Program-made: the position numbers and the translations under genes | Part shown: positions 22,838-35,236 of the stretch, piece by piece | How positions within the stretch are numbered: position 1 is the stretch's first letter | Layout: each line of letters begins with the position of its first letter | The notes under the pieces: model-generated | Databases searched by the model: none | The model's input: the letters and a program-made list of their open reading frames with translations, nothing else | What the model was told of the DNA's origin: nothing | NCBI GenBank assembly: GCA_001466705.2 | Contig: LATX02000200.1 | Span: 1,426,001-1,490,000 of the forward strand | Origin: Moniliophthora roreri | Lineage: Eukaryota > Basidiomycota > Agaricomycetes > Agaricales > Marasmiaceae | Direction: 5' to 3' | Length of the DNA stretch: 64,000 nucleotides

Positions 22838-23333
22838 TTATACGTGTTCCGTGCCAACGAAAGTTACTGCAGTTCGTTTTCTGTATGCGTCATGAACCGT
22901 ACAAGCGAATAAACATCCAGAGAAGCTTACCGTAGTATCAACTTCGGAGGGAAGAGCCGGGACAAGAAAAGGCACACTAACGTCGAACCGAATTCGCGAA
23001 CTCGAGACGCGGCGGAAAAAAACCTTCTGCATCTGAGCAAAGAAGGTGACTGGACCCTTGTCATTGATGTTGACAGTTCCTTGGATTCGAAATCCTTACG
23101 TATCAAGCGATAGTGAGAGACAGTTGAACAAGTTTACCTGTCCTAGCCTATGCTCCCCATCGAATATTTTCCAGTTCCCAGCCGAAGACTGTTTGCTCGC
23201 CAACGACTAGCGCATCCGTGAATACGTGTGACCACGACAAGATAAGAATTGTAGTAGATTGTTTCAGAAACGAGGGAATGCGACGAAATAAGGCGTAGCT
23301 GCGATCCGAGTCCTTAGTAAGGCTTGAGGACAA
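22838..23333 (-). pseudogene. possible gene relic upstream of chitosanase
   Basis: The minus strand carries protein-like stretches, for instance FLKQSTTILILSWSHVFTDALVVGEQTVFGWEL (23310-23160) and GTVNINDKGPVTFFAQMQKV with RVSSSRIRFDVSVPFLVPALPSEVDTTV (about 23085-22935), bounded by plausible splice signals. However I could not join them in one frame: a TAG interrupts the first piece before any usable donor, and the frame after the second donor runs into stops. No family is recognised. It may be a decayed gene or a real gene with an exon structure I failed to see. Confidence 0.3.
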
Positions 23334-23674
23334 GAGTGAGCGGCGCAGTATTCTTCGATATCCGTGGAAGATAGGCCGGAATATATTAAGCTCAAGTGAA
23401 CAGGATAGCTCAGGAAGCGGTGAGCTGTGTCTGAGAAACCAGAAGTTCCGTAGTCCCGAGGAGTCCAGTTTTTCAGAGACTGAGGTATTGCTTCCAGAGG
23501 GTCATGAGGAGACCAGTTAGTTTGCTCCTACAACCTGCATGGACATTCTCGAATTCTACGAAATTAGATGTGGATAAGCAGGTCAGACGGCACACGCAGT
23601 GGCAGCAGAGTCAAAAGACGTTGCCGCGGCATCGTGTCACAGGCTGAAGCCCCTGATCTCTCAGCTGAGCATCG

Positions 23675-24920
23675 ATGGCCCTGATTTCTTATCCCAAATC
23701 CTACATCCTGGACTTTCAGTTTTCATCTTGGTATCCCAAATTTCGCGACGTCAGCATCAAATCCACCATAATCAAACCACTCAGCAAAGACTTTCGCGAT
23801 TATCTGAATGCCGACGGAATCTTTGTCCCGAAAGGTTCTGAGGACGAGTTGGTTTCGACGTCTTGCCACCATGAATCATCCTTGTTCAACATTCTCTTGT
23901 CGATAGACTAAACAAGGCTAGAATCGTTGAAGAGGAGGAAGCTGAAGAAGACGATGACGAAGCGGAAGAAACGCAGTATTCTTTTCCGGAATTGGACGCC
24001 AAAATCAGGGAAACTATCGTAGAATACGGGGCTGTCTTCCCAAAGTTGAATTTTTCCTCTCCAAAGGTACGTTAACTGTCTTATCTTTGAACCTGTCGGC
24101 TCATCGCACGCCAAAGGACGCTTCTTGGATCCTTCCCGCTTCAGCTCCGCTGAAATGCACTAGCCCTGCAGACGTTTACATGCTTTTGAAATCCTCGGAC
24201 TTTATTAACCATGACTTGGACACCGACAACGTTTTTGAAGGTTGTGAGACACCACCATCCGCGGAACAGGAATCCTACGAATTAGAGTTGGTACTGAGGA
24301 AGTGGTATTCCATCGAACGAAGTCGTGAAATGCGTTGCTTCGTTAGGAGGAACAGGCTGATAGGTATGTTCCACTACCCTCGACGAGTGTAGCTTTCGTA
24401 AATGTCCTATCTCAGCTGTATCACAACGGGACACCAATTACTACAACTTTCTGAATGACCCAGTGACGAAGGCACGAATTCTGGACACGACGGAGCAATT
24501 TTGGAAGACCAAGATACAACCAATCTGGGTCTCCAGCGAGGACTGTATGTGCACTGTCATTCTCTGGGGATATACCACTGATGACCTTCACCGGTTGTCT
24601 CAGATATTTTCGACGTTCTTCTCACTCGCGACCTCTCCCGAGCACATATCGTTGATTTCAATCCGTACGCAAGTCGTACAGATCCTTTGTTATTCACTTA
24701 TGATGAGTTACAAGAGCAAGCAGACAAAAATCAAGAGCGGGCAGAGCTCCGCGTTATTGACTCTCGTTCTCATCCCGCAGCGAATGTAAATTCTCCGGCT
24801 AATCAACACAACATGATTCCTTTCGAGGCTCTTAGCATGAGTAGCAGTAGAAACATTCAGGAGTTTGCGGGCTTGTGGGAACAGAGCATCAAGGAAAATA
24901 TGCAGGAAGATGTTGAGTAA
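23675..24920 (+). CDS. CDC123: Cdc123, eIF2 assembly factor, 336 aa
   Basis: ATP-grasp-like protein that binds the C-terminal domain of eIF2-gamma and promotes assembly of the eIF2 heterotrimer, and so cell-cycle entry through translation control. Five exons 23675-23847, 23922-24066, 24117-24363, 24416-24544 and 24604-24920; phases consistent. Recognisable segments: FQFSSWYPKFRDVSIKST near the N-terminus, an acidic stretch VEEEEAEEDDDEAEE, SPKDASWILP, LKCTSPADVYMLLKSSDFINHDL, LVLRKWYSIERSREMRCFVR, QRDTNYYNFLND and YIFDVLLTRD with HIVDFNPYASRTDPLLFTYDEL, which holds the metal-binding Asp and Asn. Length and order are normal for the family. Another in-frame ATG is not available upstream in this exon. 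Confidence 0.94.
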
Positions 24921-25407
24921 TAGAATGCAATGCAATTCTATCTATGTATTACAAAAATACAACGGCGCGTCCGAATTACAGAAGGATAAGCTACAAGGAA
25001 ATTGAGATATTGAAACAATGAGTGTGCGATGTGTGTGTGGTCGGCAGTGATAGAGAAAGCAGTGATGTTCAACAACACGAATGGGATCGTACAGGGCGTG
25101 AGGGTCATCAGGGATTAATGGAAATATAAAGAACGAGTGAGGAGAAACAGACAAACTTAAACCTAGAAAGCGAAAGACGAAATATGAAAGCGAGCTAAGT
25201 GATAATACAACACTAGATCCCCAGGAGAAGCTCGACTTCTCAGAGCCTTGACAATCACAGTTTCCGATTCGGTCCCCGACGCAAGGCTTATCAATACGAG
25301 AGATTGGTTGAGGGCATAGCTAAGGCCAATAACTAGGTATAGAGATACCCTGTTAGCACCGTTCGTATGATAGGATTAAACGACTCACATCCTTCGCCAA
25401 TCATCGA

Positions 25408-28400
25408 TCATCCTTCATAAGCGGGGACGCGCTCTCCCTCCGCATTTTCTCGCCCGCTGACAAGTCTTTCGAATTGAAGGTTCCTTAACGCGAGCGTATC
25501 TGTAGCTGAGTTGGATGTTTCGTTGCGAAGCAGAGCGGCCATTGTCTCTTGGAGTGCAGTATCTCTGGTCACTTCAGCACTCTGAGAGCTAGATATAGAC
25601 GAAAGACGTTTGAAAGACGAGGCACTGATAGCGGAGATTGTAGATGCACGTTTCTCCGAGGTCGTGCGTTCTCCCGTCGCCAAAGACGATCGTTTCGAAT
25701 AGTCGTTCGACATGCGGTTCCTGGGAACCGTAGATGTTCGCTTCTCAACCTCTGCAAGCTTCCGCTCAACGCATGGACACGGATGGCTTATTCCAGGTTC
25801 CGGAAAGATGGTATCATAATAGGGTAATGCGGTCCATTCAGGAGAACATCGGCACTGGTTATCGAAAGTCAGCTACTGGGTCCAAAAGAAGGGCAAGAGG
25901 TCCTCACATCTACAATCGTAACAGGGGTTTGAATTACAATGTCGAATAATTTTCGTTTCTTTTTGACATTGGGCCTATCTCCCTCCTCTGAAAGTGGCGA
26001 GTCCGCATCAACGCCTCGTTCGACTCTCAGCACACATTTAAGTAGGTGCTCCACCCTCATGTTAGATCGTCGATTTTTACCTGCCATCAATGCATCAGCA
26101 TCTCACTTTGTCGAATATTCGAAAGAATGCACTTACAGCTTGAGTGAAGCGATCGACAGGTCCCAGGTAGGTCAATTTCGACATCCCATTTCCATGGGCC
26201 TGCTCCAGCAAACGCCACTGCATTGTCTTCGTTTATTTCCCGTTTGTCGAGAACGGAAGCCAGAGGTGAATCCTGGAGTACCTGTAGCGACGACGAATGC
26301 AGGGGAAGTATATGGTCTGGAGTGTCACTTCCAGCTTCCTGGGGCGCCTGTCGCACAGTAATAAGTTGGTAAGGCACAATAGGGTCTGCACGAGCGACAC
26401 GCTTGAAGTTTGTCCAATATTCAATCTTCTCTGAGAGGTAATACAAGTGAGCGATGACGCAGAAAGGGAAATAGGAGGATGCTACAAACCTTCTAACACG
26501 ACGCTCACTCTATGAATCTTGACCTCACGTAACGGTACTAGGCAGAATGATATGGGAATGCGGCCCCCGATATGGAACGAGCGTCCCGATATACTGAGGA
26601 GGTAATGTAATTGATCTTCCCAGCTACGTTCGACCACTACCAATTCCTCATCCGCAGAAGGGGATGACAAGGAAGGAGATGGCGTGGCGATCACAAGGAC
26701 AGGATGTGTTGTAATAATGTTTGAACTGAAAGTCCCTGAGAAAGCCGAGGTCAGTGGAAGTGAAGGGAAGAGGCTAGACGCTTACCGGCTCGAACGACAG
26801 TCCCTTTGATCTTCCAGGCCACATTCCCATTAGGACAGTCAAGTGTGGGTGGAGCATGTCCCGGGACTACGAAAGATATCGGATATGTGTAAGTACCTGC
26901 CGAAGGCAACGTTAGTCATGGACCGCACATGGTGAGCTGGCACTTACCCCGCTTGAATTCACGCCATCCGTCTCCTTCTACCACTGCACCTTTTTCCTTG
27001 TTTACATCCGCGTCTGCTCCTAACATGTCGCTGATCACCCCAAAACTTAACCTGTTTCTACCGGATTGCGAAGCGGATTGCGAGGAAGTGTCAGACCCCG
27101 TTCCCGTCTTCCTCCCTCCTCGTAGCCCATTCGCGGTGACGGTGTCCCCCGAGTCACCACTCACACCACTCCTCAGACTGATCGTTCCAGCTTCCCGGCG
27201 CCTATCACTGCCTGCATAACTTCCTTCCCGTTGTGTACTCGTATCAGAGGTGTCGTTGAGCTGCTCTTGTGATATTACCGACACCCTAGATTTGGATTTG
27301 GGCCTTGACTTGCTCTTACCCCGGATCGCATTGAAAATGGCAGAAAAAGAGAAGCGTTTCTTCTTCTTCTCCCGGCCGCGGTATTCTTCGGCCTGTCCGC
27401 TGGGTGATCCAGATGCACGGCTGTTACCATGCTGAGAATGTGTGTCGTCTCGTGACACTGAATGTGGTCGTACTGGGGCTAGTCGTGCTCCTTCTGCTTG
27501 CTCTGAACGTGTCTCTGAATTGTTTGGAGCATATTGCGAATCGTGTGAGTATGGAGGTGGCTCCAAAAGTGTAGTATAATTTGGGTTTGGGCTAGAATGC
27601 GGACTTGTGTGGGGCGTGGTCGTGACTTCGGGAACGTCTTCGAGGTCAGGATCTATGGATACGGGATTTGATGTTGACCGCCGGTGGTAAGGACGTCTAT
27701 TGCTATTATAGAAAGAGGGTTCTGAATGTAACCCAAGTTGGGTCATATTAGTGACTGCGGAGATCTAACCAAAGCCGGACACTGACTGGGCATTTGTAGC
27801 TCGTCGAAGGAAACCCTTCTGCTACTGGTGGTGCTACTGGAATCCTCGTATCCATGTAAGTGCAAAGGACGGACAGCTGCCAAGCTAGTAAAATCCGAGG
27901 GCGTGCTCGGACTAGAAGCAAGCGACGACGTAGTAGTGTAGGAAGATGGGGTTAAAGAGGGTGTATGTGATGATGAGGCAAATGAGGTACTAGTCGATGG
28001 CGTCGGGGGCAAAATGGAACTAGACGCTGATTGTCGACTAGAACGGTGCCCGTCGCGCGATGACGGCCCTCCTCTATCACTGTCCCCACTCATTACAGAG
28101 TATACTGAGTTACGTGCTGCACCGGGACCCACTCCATTTCCCGTGAATACACTATCGGGGTAAATGGATTCGACGTCATCCTCTTCGGCAATGGGTGCAG
28201 AGCTTGAAGAGCCAGGTGCAGAAAACACTGTGTGTGTTGCCGAGAAAACTTTGTGAGATTCCGAGTTATCTGTCCGGTGGGTACCAATGCCTATAAACAA
28301 GTCGCCGGTCAGCTTGCGAGAATCGAACTATATCGTTGTATATGAACGCACCTTCGACCCACCCAACTATACTCTTTGCCTGTAACTCCACTTTAATTTC

Positions 28401-28565
28401 CTTGACCTTGACTGGCTTGCCTACATCGAATTGCAACAGTCCTCTGAGTACGGTCGGCTGAGTTTGGGATCCATCTCGAGATCCGGTGCTGCCCGTGGTT
28501 TGAAGGAATACAGCAGATTCAGCTAGCTTGATTTGAAGCCCAGTTTTCGTCGCGTCGGTGGGCAT
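25408..28565 (-). CDS. alpha-arrestin (ART/LDB19-like) trafficking adaptor, 931 aa
   Basis: Alpha-arrestins recruit Rsp5-type ubiquitin ligases to plasma-membrane transporters and trigger their endocytosis. Eight exons on the minus strand: 28565-28352, 28290-27787, 27754-26948, 26896-26786, 26735-26490, 26430-26137, 26080-25908 and 25854-25408, with phases that add up. Arrestin_N begins LQIKLAESAVFLQ and reaches KEIKVELQAKSIVGW; a Ser/Thr-rich insert of about 400 residues follows, including KKKKRFSFSAIFNAIRGKSK; the arrestin fold then resumes with YTYPISFVVPGHAPPTLDCP and GNVAWKIKGTVVRAG. The second half has DLPGTCRSLHSSCKNRRSNM, RVEHLLKCVLRVERG, KKRKLFDIVIQTPV and CRCSPEWTALPYYDT, as in LDB19/Art1-like proteins. 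PY-type motifs are present, e.g. EPPPYS in the insert and VPAYEG at the very end. Convergent with CDC123. Confidence 0.9.
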
Positions 28566-31500
28566 TAGTTTTCAGAGACCATAAAAGGGTTGCGGAAGAA
28601 AGAGGGGAATGCGTGTGACGACAGGATCTTATATGTGGTCATCTGAATTGGGAATGAGAAGTGGTAACTTTGTATAAATGCGGCTTGGAGTTGATGTATG
28701 ATGGACGAGAGCACTGCACATATTGTATCCGCATATAGGGCCCCTTCCCAGATGCAGTATACGGAGCTTTCCGAGTGCATGTGGTCTAGACCCTCAGCAG
28801 CAACTCAGCAGTGTCCGGCGCAAATCTGCAATATGGCAATGAAAGAGATTAGGATATGTTCAGAAACTGGTAGTCCCCTGCAGAAGCGAACCTTGAAACC
28901 CGATTCCTTATGGCACTCATCGAAACGATGTTGCAGAACTCCGTCCAAAAGCGTCACAGTCAACCCCGCTCCCGCTACCGCAGGACCAACCCATGTCTCC
29001 GGCACGGGCTCCATAATCCACTTGTCCAGGCTCTAGATGCCCTTCCAGAGCGATGATCCAGCTGTAATCTCGAGTTTTCTTCGCCCAGGTTCGAGCTTTT
29101 GTCGAATTTCGGAATGTCGTAGCCTGCAAATGAGATTTAGGTTTGAAGTGCTCCGTTCTTAGTGAATAATTACAGATCACCATTTTCACAGATTTTCGCC
29201 ATGGATTAACACTGCAGGGTTGTTGAAACTTGCAAGACGAGAGTCGAGAAACAACCCTGGCGCTTATTTCAAATTTCATCGCCTCAGCCCTGTACGGGGC
29301 CTCGAGGCCTCATCCATCATCCACTAGCGGTAGAACATTGACTACTACCCCACTTCTACGGCTCTTTGGCTGGGACACAGTAGACCTTCAGCGGACAAGA
29401 TAAGAAATTAGAACAATTTATTCAGTCTTCTTCACCTCCTAGGACCAGAAGTAGAACCTGTCAGTGTTACCTCCAAAGAAGCGGCATGTTTCAACTCCTG
29501 CACAAATTCTCAATTGTTCTAAAATCAACGACGGTGAACCATCAAGCGCTAATGACCGAACACGTCCGGTCGTCGGCCCCAAGACTCTTTTCACGCGCCA
29601 TCCCCACATACACCGCCGGAGCATTTAAATACGCGGGCCAGCACATATCTCCTCAAGTATTTCGAACACGTAACTACTTTCGTAACAGTGTTAGTAGCAC
29701 ATGCCCCTGTTGTAGATTGGCTCGCCCATGCCGGTATTCTGTCCAGAGTGCTTATTTGACCCCCCCAGGGCCAAAGAACACAAGGCACAGCGGGGGACGA
29801 GCAGGGGAAAGAGAGTTATCGTTGAATATGTCCCAAGTATTTTCGGTGATACGCGGCAAGTAGCACATGCCCCTGTTGTAGATCGGCTCGCCCATGCTGG
29901 CCCGTTAACCCCTTCTCTTTTGTACCAGCAACTCGCGGGGGGTTCATCTGCATCCGTTCCCCAACTTCGGGCACCTTCAATTTACACCTTTCCGGATATA
30001 TGGATCATAAGACCGAGCCAAATCATCTGTCGACCTGTCTGTCTGGTTGCGAGTCGGTATCAATACCCTCAACGATTATCGTCGCCATCCACCTACCGCC
30101 ATTAAATAACTCGGGAAGTTACGCCGACACCCCTCCCCCTTCTCCCGTTGCCTTGAAGCTTGATACTTCAACAACCTGTACATACGGAACTGAATCGACA
30201 GTCAACGCATGGTGGCGATTGCTTGCGGGCGGTCAGCGGCCCACAGCTTCTCTGATGGTGTTCAGTACTCGAGAAGTCAAGTGGAGACAGCATGGCTACA
30301 TGACATTCTCGCAATTCAGTTCTATACCGTCTATGATTAACTCTTAAGTAGACGAATATATTGGTTTCAAATTGAAATTATGGGTCAGCGGAAACCCAGT
30401 GGGCCACTGACGGACGACTGCAGACACTTTGTGGTCTTCCTTCCGCCTCACAGCTCCAGGATATCTTGACTTCGCGCGATTGGGGTACAGATGTTGATTC
30501 TAGTGGGTGGGGTGGAATTCAAAGTGGGTCACTGACAGTTATAGAGTACGCACTTGAGCAGCCTCGACCGGCAGGCAGGCAATAAGGAATCCCGAATCTC
30601 TCACAGTGACAATGCGTGCCACGGAGCTAGAGAAAGCGGTGTAGAGAGACCATGATGCAGAATTACGGCAAGCTCCGGCACTCCTTGTCGTGGACTTGAC
30701 CATTCTAGCTGGCATCGGCTTTTTGGCAACCGGCCGAGGAAATCAAATGTTTTCGACTACACCCTATTCAAGAAATGACGAGGAACAAAACATACTTCAA
30801 GTTATTACACTGTCAAGTACCTAATTTCCTTGCCTTCACTTGACTCTTGGCCTGCTGGGTGTGTGATCTGCCTTCAACACTTGCGCTCTGGATTTGAGAT
30901 CGCCCGCCTACGTATCTTCTACTCAGCATTCATGTTTTCAAGGTAAGCGAATTCACGCACCGGAGAAGCATTGATGATATGCGTGACATAGGTATCGTAT
31001 GCACCATACAACACCACAAGTTGCTGACCGATAACTTCCTTGAAGGTAAGAGGGCCAGTGAATGTTGCAACCGCCTTCGCGGCGAGTGTATCGAAGACAG
31101 GGTTCAGCTTGAATCGAACGAGAACGAGACCGAGCTGACCGAGCTCGGCGAGGACGTATTGTCCATCGCCGACCCTGAAGGTTACCTGCCTATGGGATCT
31201 CGTCCTTGTCCTGAATACCGGTGTTGGAGGTATCTGGAACGTATCACTAGCACACCACCATCAAAAATATCCAGTACTCGCGCCAGGGAAGCCAGCTTTC
31301 CGCTGACATCCTGCGGAAACCATTCTCTATTGACCCGAACTCTCGAGGACGAAGAGACTGAATTACAAACTCCATTTCAGAGGCTACGAGAGGCCGACGT
31401 TGATGTTCTCGGGGTTATCTCCAAAACAACAAAGTCAGTTGTTTGAACTGCAGTCGGCGCGCCAATGGTGGAAGCCACGGATGAGAAGGTTGCTGAAGAT

Positions 31501-31956
31501 GAGAACCATGGCGATTTGAGAGTAGATCAAGTACTGTGAGCACAATTCAAGGATGGGAACGAAGCCGCTTAAGCTAAAAAATGGCCTGTGGATCATCTGC
31601 TCTTATATCTGTGCACAATACCTGGTGCGGTGAATGATCCAAACGAATTACCGAGCTGAACTCTTTTCATGCATTAGGCCCTGAGCTCACTGTGTATGAC
31701 CAGAAGTTAGTGCATTATTTGGTGAGTGATAAATGGCATTGATGGAAGGCTTGAGTGGCCTCATGCACAAGGCTCAAACATTACTAGGTACAGTTATGAG
31801 TCAGCGTATTCAGGCCTCCATCTGTTCTAGGGGTGCTAGCAGCTCAGCTCAACGGCTGGCTCCGGCTCCCAGCTCGAGCGGCTGAGCCAGTTAAAAATTC
31901 AAAAATTGAAACCACACACCTATTGAGTAAAAATATGTATCCCTTTGAGAAAACAT
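28566..31956. other. gene-poor block, weak ORFs only
   Basis: 3.4 kb without a gene that I can name. A minus-strand chain at 29279-28917 could form a small two-exon protein (57-nt GTGATC...TTGCAG intron, basic mitochondrial-like N-terminus MKFEISARVVSRLSSCKF), but no family is recognised. A plus frame at 30979-31446 (155 codons) has ordinary composition and no signature. A 42-bp direct repeat lies at 29693 and 29859. Near 31840-31890 there is a hairpin-prone gctc-rich run. Taken together this looks like degenerate accessory DNA next to the inverted-repeat element that follows. Confidence 0.4.
29693..29900. repeat. 42-bp direct repeat, two copies
   Basis: The segment at 29693-29734 recurs at 29859-29900 with only two mismatches (T/C in gattgg versus gatcgg, and C/T near the end). 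A weaker match continues upstream of both copies (caagtatttcg versus caagtattttcg). In one frame both encode VAHAPVVD(W/R)LAHAG, but stops follow quickly. It may be the trace of a small tandem duplication. Confidence 0.7.
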
Positions 31957-31958
31957 TA

Positions 31959-32963
31959 CAGTCGTTCCGGAAAAGGTTGTCCGATGTTTGTTTGGCCTCA
32001 AACAAACCAAGAAATTCAAGGAAAATAAGAAAATTCATTCAAAATCATTGCGCACAACGCCTCGCCTCTGGGCCCTCTCAGAAGACTTGAAACCTTGCCA
32101 GAAACATCCTTCTGCACTATCCAACGAAATGCAGCATTCTGATGAACCTATCGCCCAAGTATGGCTTCAACGTGATCATTGGTGCATAGACCATTGAGCA
32201 GAGGTCATCTGTGGGGAGTTTTGGGCAGGAGCATGAAGTACGTCCAGGAGTGGGCAGTGGTGCATGTTCGGTGCAGGTGCGTGGTTTTTTATGCAAGTTG
32301 AGGAAGAGTCATCTAATTCCAGATCCAGTTCAGCATTGAAAGTACTGAAAACTGCGTTCCTCCGTTCTGAAATCCCAGCATCCCAGTTTCAATGCCATCG
32401 AAAAGAACTTCCAAGCCCACAGAATGCTTCAACACGGCCCTATAGGTGGTCGTGGGCGGCGTACGTGTAACCGCTATTTTCAGCATGAAATCGCGAATAA
32501 CCTGGACTGGAGCATTCATATGAAGACTGGAATCATCGTCTACACTTATCAAGGTTCAGAATGTTGAAACAGAGCATCCGAGGTGTAGTTGTTCGGTCAC
32601 TTCGGCGTAACCCTTCTTTGCACCACTCCCGTACCACTCATCCAGCAGAAATACATAGTTTCTCAGCCTTTCAAGTTACTTCTTTCGTCTCTCAACCCAT
32701 TTACTGTCTATATTCGCCCTGAGAAGTTGCTTTTACTGTATGCTATTTCTGGATGTACCTACCCCCTCTATAAGTTGAATTTACGCTTCAAAATCCCTCC
32801 ACGAGTTTTCTCTGAACATATCTGACCCATATGAACCTATCGTAGCTTGCATTGGAGCAGTAAGTGCAGGAAGAATAGGGATTCGTTTTTTTTCTATTTT
32901 CTCTGAATTTTTGGATTTTTTCGAGGCCAAACAAACATCGGACAACCTTTTCCGGAACGACTG
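31959..32963. mobile_element. 1005-bp inverted-repeat element, Tc1/mariner-like ends
   Basis: The left end 31959-31999 (starting CAGTCGTTCCGGAAAAGG) is repeated in perfect inverse orientation at 32923-32963, 41 bp long, and weaker complementarity extends about 40 bp further inside. Each end is flanked by TA (31957-31958 and 32964-32965), the target-site duplication of the Tc1/mariner superfamily, whose termini also commonly start CAGT. The interior has no intact transposase: the longest frames are about 80 codons. A minus frame at 32552-32313 with VDDDSSLHMNAPVQVIRDF could be a remote echo of a DDE-type segment but is too weak to claim. Best read as a non-autonomous or decayed DNA transposon. 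Confidence 0.8.
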
Positions 32964-32965
32964 TA

Positions 32966-35236
32966 CTCTCTGATTTTTTTATGCCTAGTATGATAGTTCG
33001 GACACTGTTAGTGTCATATTTGGGGCTGCGGGTTAGCCGCTTAACCCAGTCTGGGTCTAGTTGTTAACGCACTTACTGTTTAATCGACTGCCTTGGTTCT
33101 GGATTTCAGCATTCTCGAACGCCGGAGCAAAACAATACCGACTGTCGATGCTATTTCTCCAGAGGCCCTGGGCCTGAAAATGTAATTACCCTTCTGCCAA
33201 AGGTCATGATTAAAGTAAATAGCATCAGAAGCATCATTTCTTAAGAGTTTGCATACAAGAACGCTATGTAGCAGGAAATTGAAAGATTCGACAAGCACGT
33301 CAAGCTGTTATGTTAAGGGAAGAAGAATCATCAACGCCAACACCTGCTCATCACTTCATACTGAGACGTTCTTTCCGTACTTGGTAAGGCAAGCCTCGAG
33401 TGTTTCTTGCCGTCTTGGAACAAGGCATTTCCGTCGGCTTTGAGGCTGGCCTGACAGGAAGAACTATATGAGCACCCCAATAGTATCAATCGGAGGGAGC
33501 GGAACACATACCGGACACTTGTCCAACAAGTGACCTCCAAAGCTCGCATATACCTCGTAAAGAGCTACGGTGCCAACGAATGACTTGAGAACAGGCTGAT
33601 CCTTGAACGAGGTATCCGCCTTGTTAGCCATGATATCGATAATGGAGTCGATCAAAGGTTGAAGAGCACAAAGCTGGTCGATGATTGCTTTGGTGTCGCT
33701 CAGAAACGGGAGTGGTAACATTCTGATGGGTGGTTGAGTAAGACCAACGGGAAAAGAAACTATGGTGCTACCTGCACGTCGGCGTCAGCGCGTTCGAGAG
33801 CCTCCACTGGTTCTTCATTCCTCATTCCGAGATCCTGTAAGACTGAATCAGCGATAGCTTGAAGGGAGTGAGAGCGTGGAGTCAAGACCCTAAGCTGAAC
33901 GGCGCTGGGTGATTGATCGTCGGGTAAAGACAAGATAATGCCGTGTAGCTGGGGCAAGGGTCCTGTACCGATGTTACTGATATCTGTCTGGATATCACCG
34001 GTAATTGTAGGGACATCCAACCTCGCCCTCGCTGCATGGGTCCGACAAATATCAGGCGCGGAACAGGGAAACCCACCCGCCCCTGTCCCTCTAATCTTGT
34101 CTATGGGCCGAGGGCTGGGATGAAGCTCCATCCCGCAAGATTAGTCCACCCAACCGTAAACCACCCTCTCGGAAGGTCAAGAAGCTGGATTCGCTGACGG
34201 CTGAGGCAGTAGTCCCGGTCAGCTGCTCGGACGCCGTGAGAGGAGAAGTTCCTCCAGTCCGAGGTCTGTTCCAGTGTTTCGGATTCCTTCTGGGTATATA
34301 GGCTCAGTGGTAGTATCCCTAAACAGTTGGAAGTGCAGAAGGTAGGGGTAGCGGTAGCCCCCTGATGAGAGCTTTCGCAGGCTTGAAACTGCTGCCAAAT
34401 CTGCCTCACTAGCTGACCTCTCCCCCAGCTGATAACAGGACCCTATCGGAGACAGTCGTCTGCAGCGGTGCGGAAGTCAGTGGTCTGCCCAGCTACGCTC
34501 GGTTGGAACTGGTACCGATCTCGTTCCCCCGAACGGTACCTGTAGTAATCAGTCGGCCTGCTAAGGGCAGAGATAGCGAGTGACGCGACGACGAGGTGCC
34601 CTGAAAGCGCGAACCGTGATGCGAGATTGAGGACGGCGTGAAAATATGAAGTAGCTAAGGAGCTAAAGTAGCTCTGGAGCTGAAGAAACGGCACCAATAC
34701 GTGCACACTTTTATACCCCGGCTTGTGAGTAGAGCCTCCTCGGAGCCAGCGAGACTCCCGTCCAAAATTTCCTTCCCCCGACTTGGACAGCGTATCGGCC
34801 GCAAATGCAACTAGCAAATAAGGTGCAGAAGATGCGAAGGACACCTGCAATAGACAGTGAGTTTCTTTTCCAAGACCAGAGCAGATGTACCGGGGTGCAA
34901 ATCCCCGCGCTGTTCATCTGAAGAGACTATCCGGGAGGTGACGCTGGAGGTAACCCAAGGTCATATGCTACCTCGTTTCAAACTCCTCTGAAGTGTTACT
35001 CGTTCTAGTACCCAACACGTGGCAAGACGTCTTCTTCCGGTTCGCGGGATCCATTTTCACCGAGCTCTCGATTCTCCTAGTTGTAATGCAAAACACGCCA
35101 AACAAGACTCCCAAGTCAGAATCATGATTAGCATAGCACTAATCCGCAGAGAAGGTCCGCTAAAAAGACATTGAAATAGCAATTAGAACTTCCTACGTCG
35201 TAAATGGTATCATAAATAATCCGTGATGAAGCAAGG
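32966..35236. other. gene-poor block, LTR-like and unassigned ORFs
   Basis: 2.3 kb after the transposon-like element. On the minus strand, frames at 34131-33760 (PLPQLHGIILSLPDDQ) and 33721-33464 (MLPLPFLSDTKAIIDQL, SFVGTVALYEVYASFGG) look protein-like but I could not splice them in phase and recognise no family. Further upstream on that strand, about 34990-34440, the sequence has a TATAAAA near 34700 followed by tandem gctacttt/gctcc words, reminiscent of a retrotransposon LTR; no second copy is in the window. Probably a relic cluster. Confidence 0.35.

Noticed and set aside
32313..32552. Transposase remnant inside the inverted-repeat element (DDSSLHMNAPVQVIRDF)
   Set aside because: Only a faint resemblance to a DDE-type segment and no second catalytic motif or correct spacing; not enough to call a transposase.
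34853..34914. tRNA-like fold: T-arm-like CGGGG-TGCAAAT-CCCCG with a pairable 7-bp outer stem
   Set aside because: Only about 31 nt lie between the outer stem and the T-arm, too few for D and anticodon arms, and the T-loop has G in place of the invariant second T. No A box was found.
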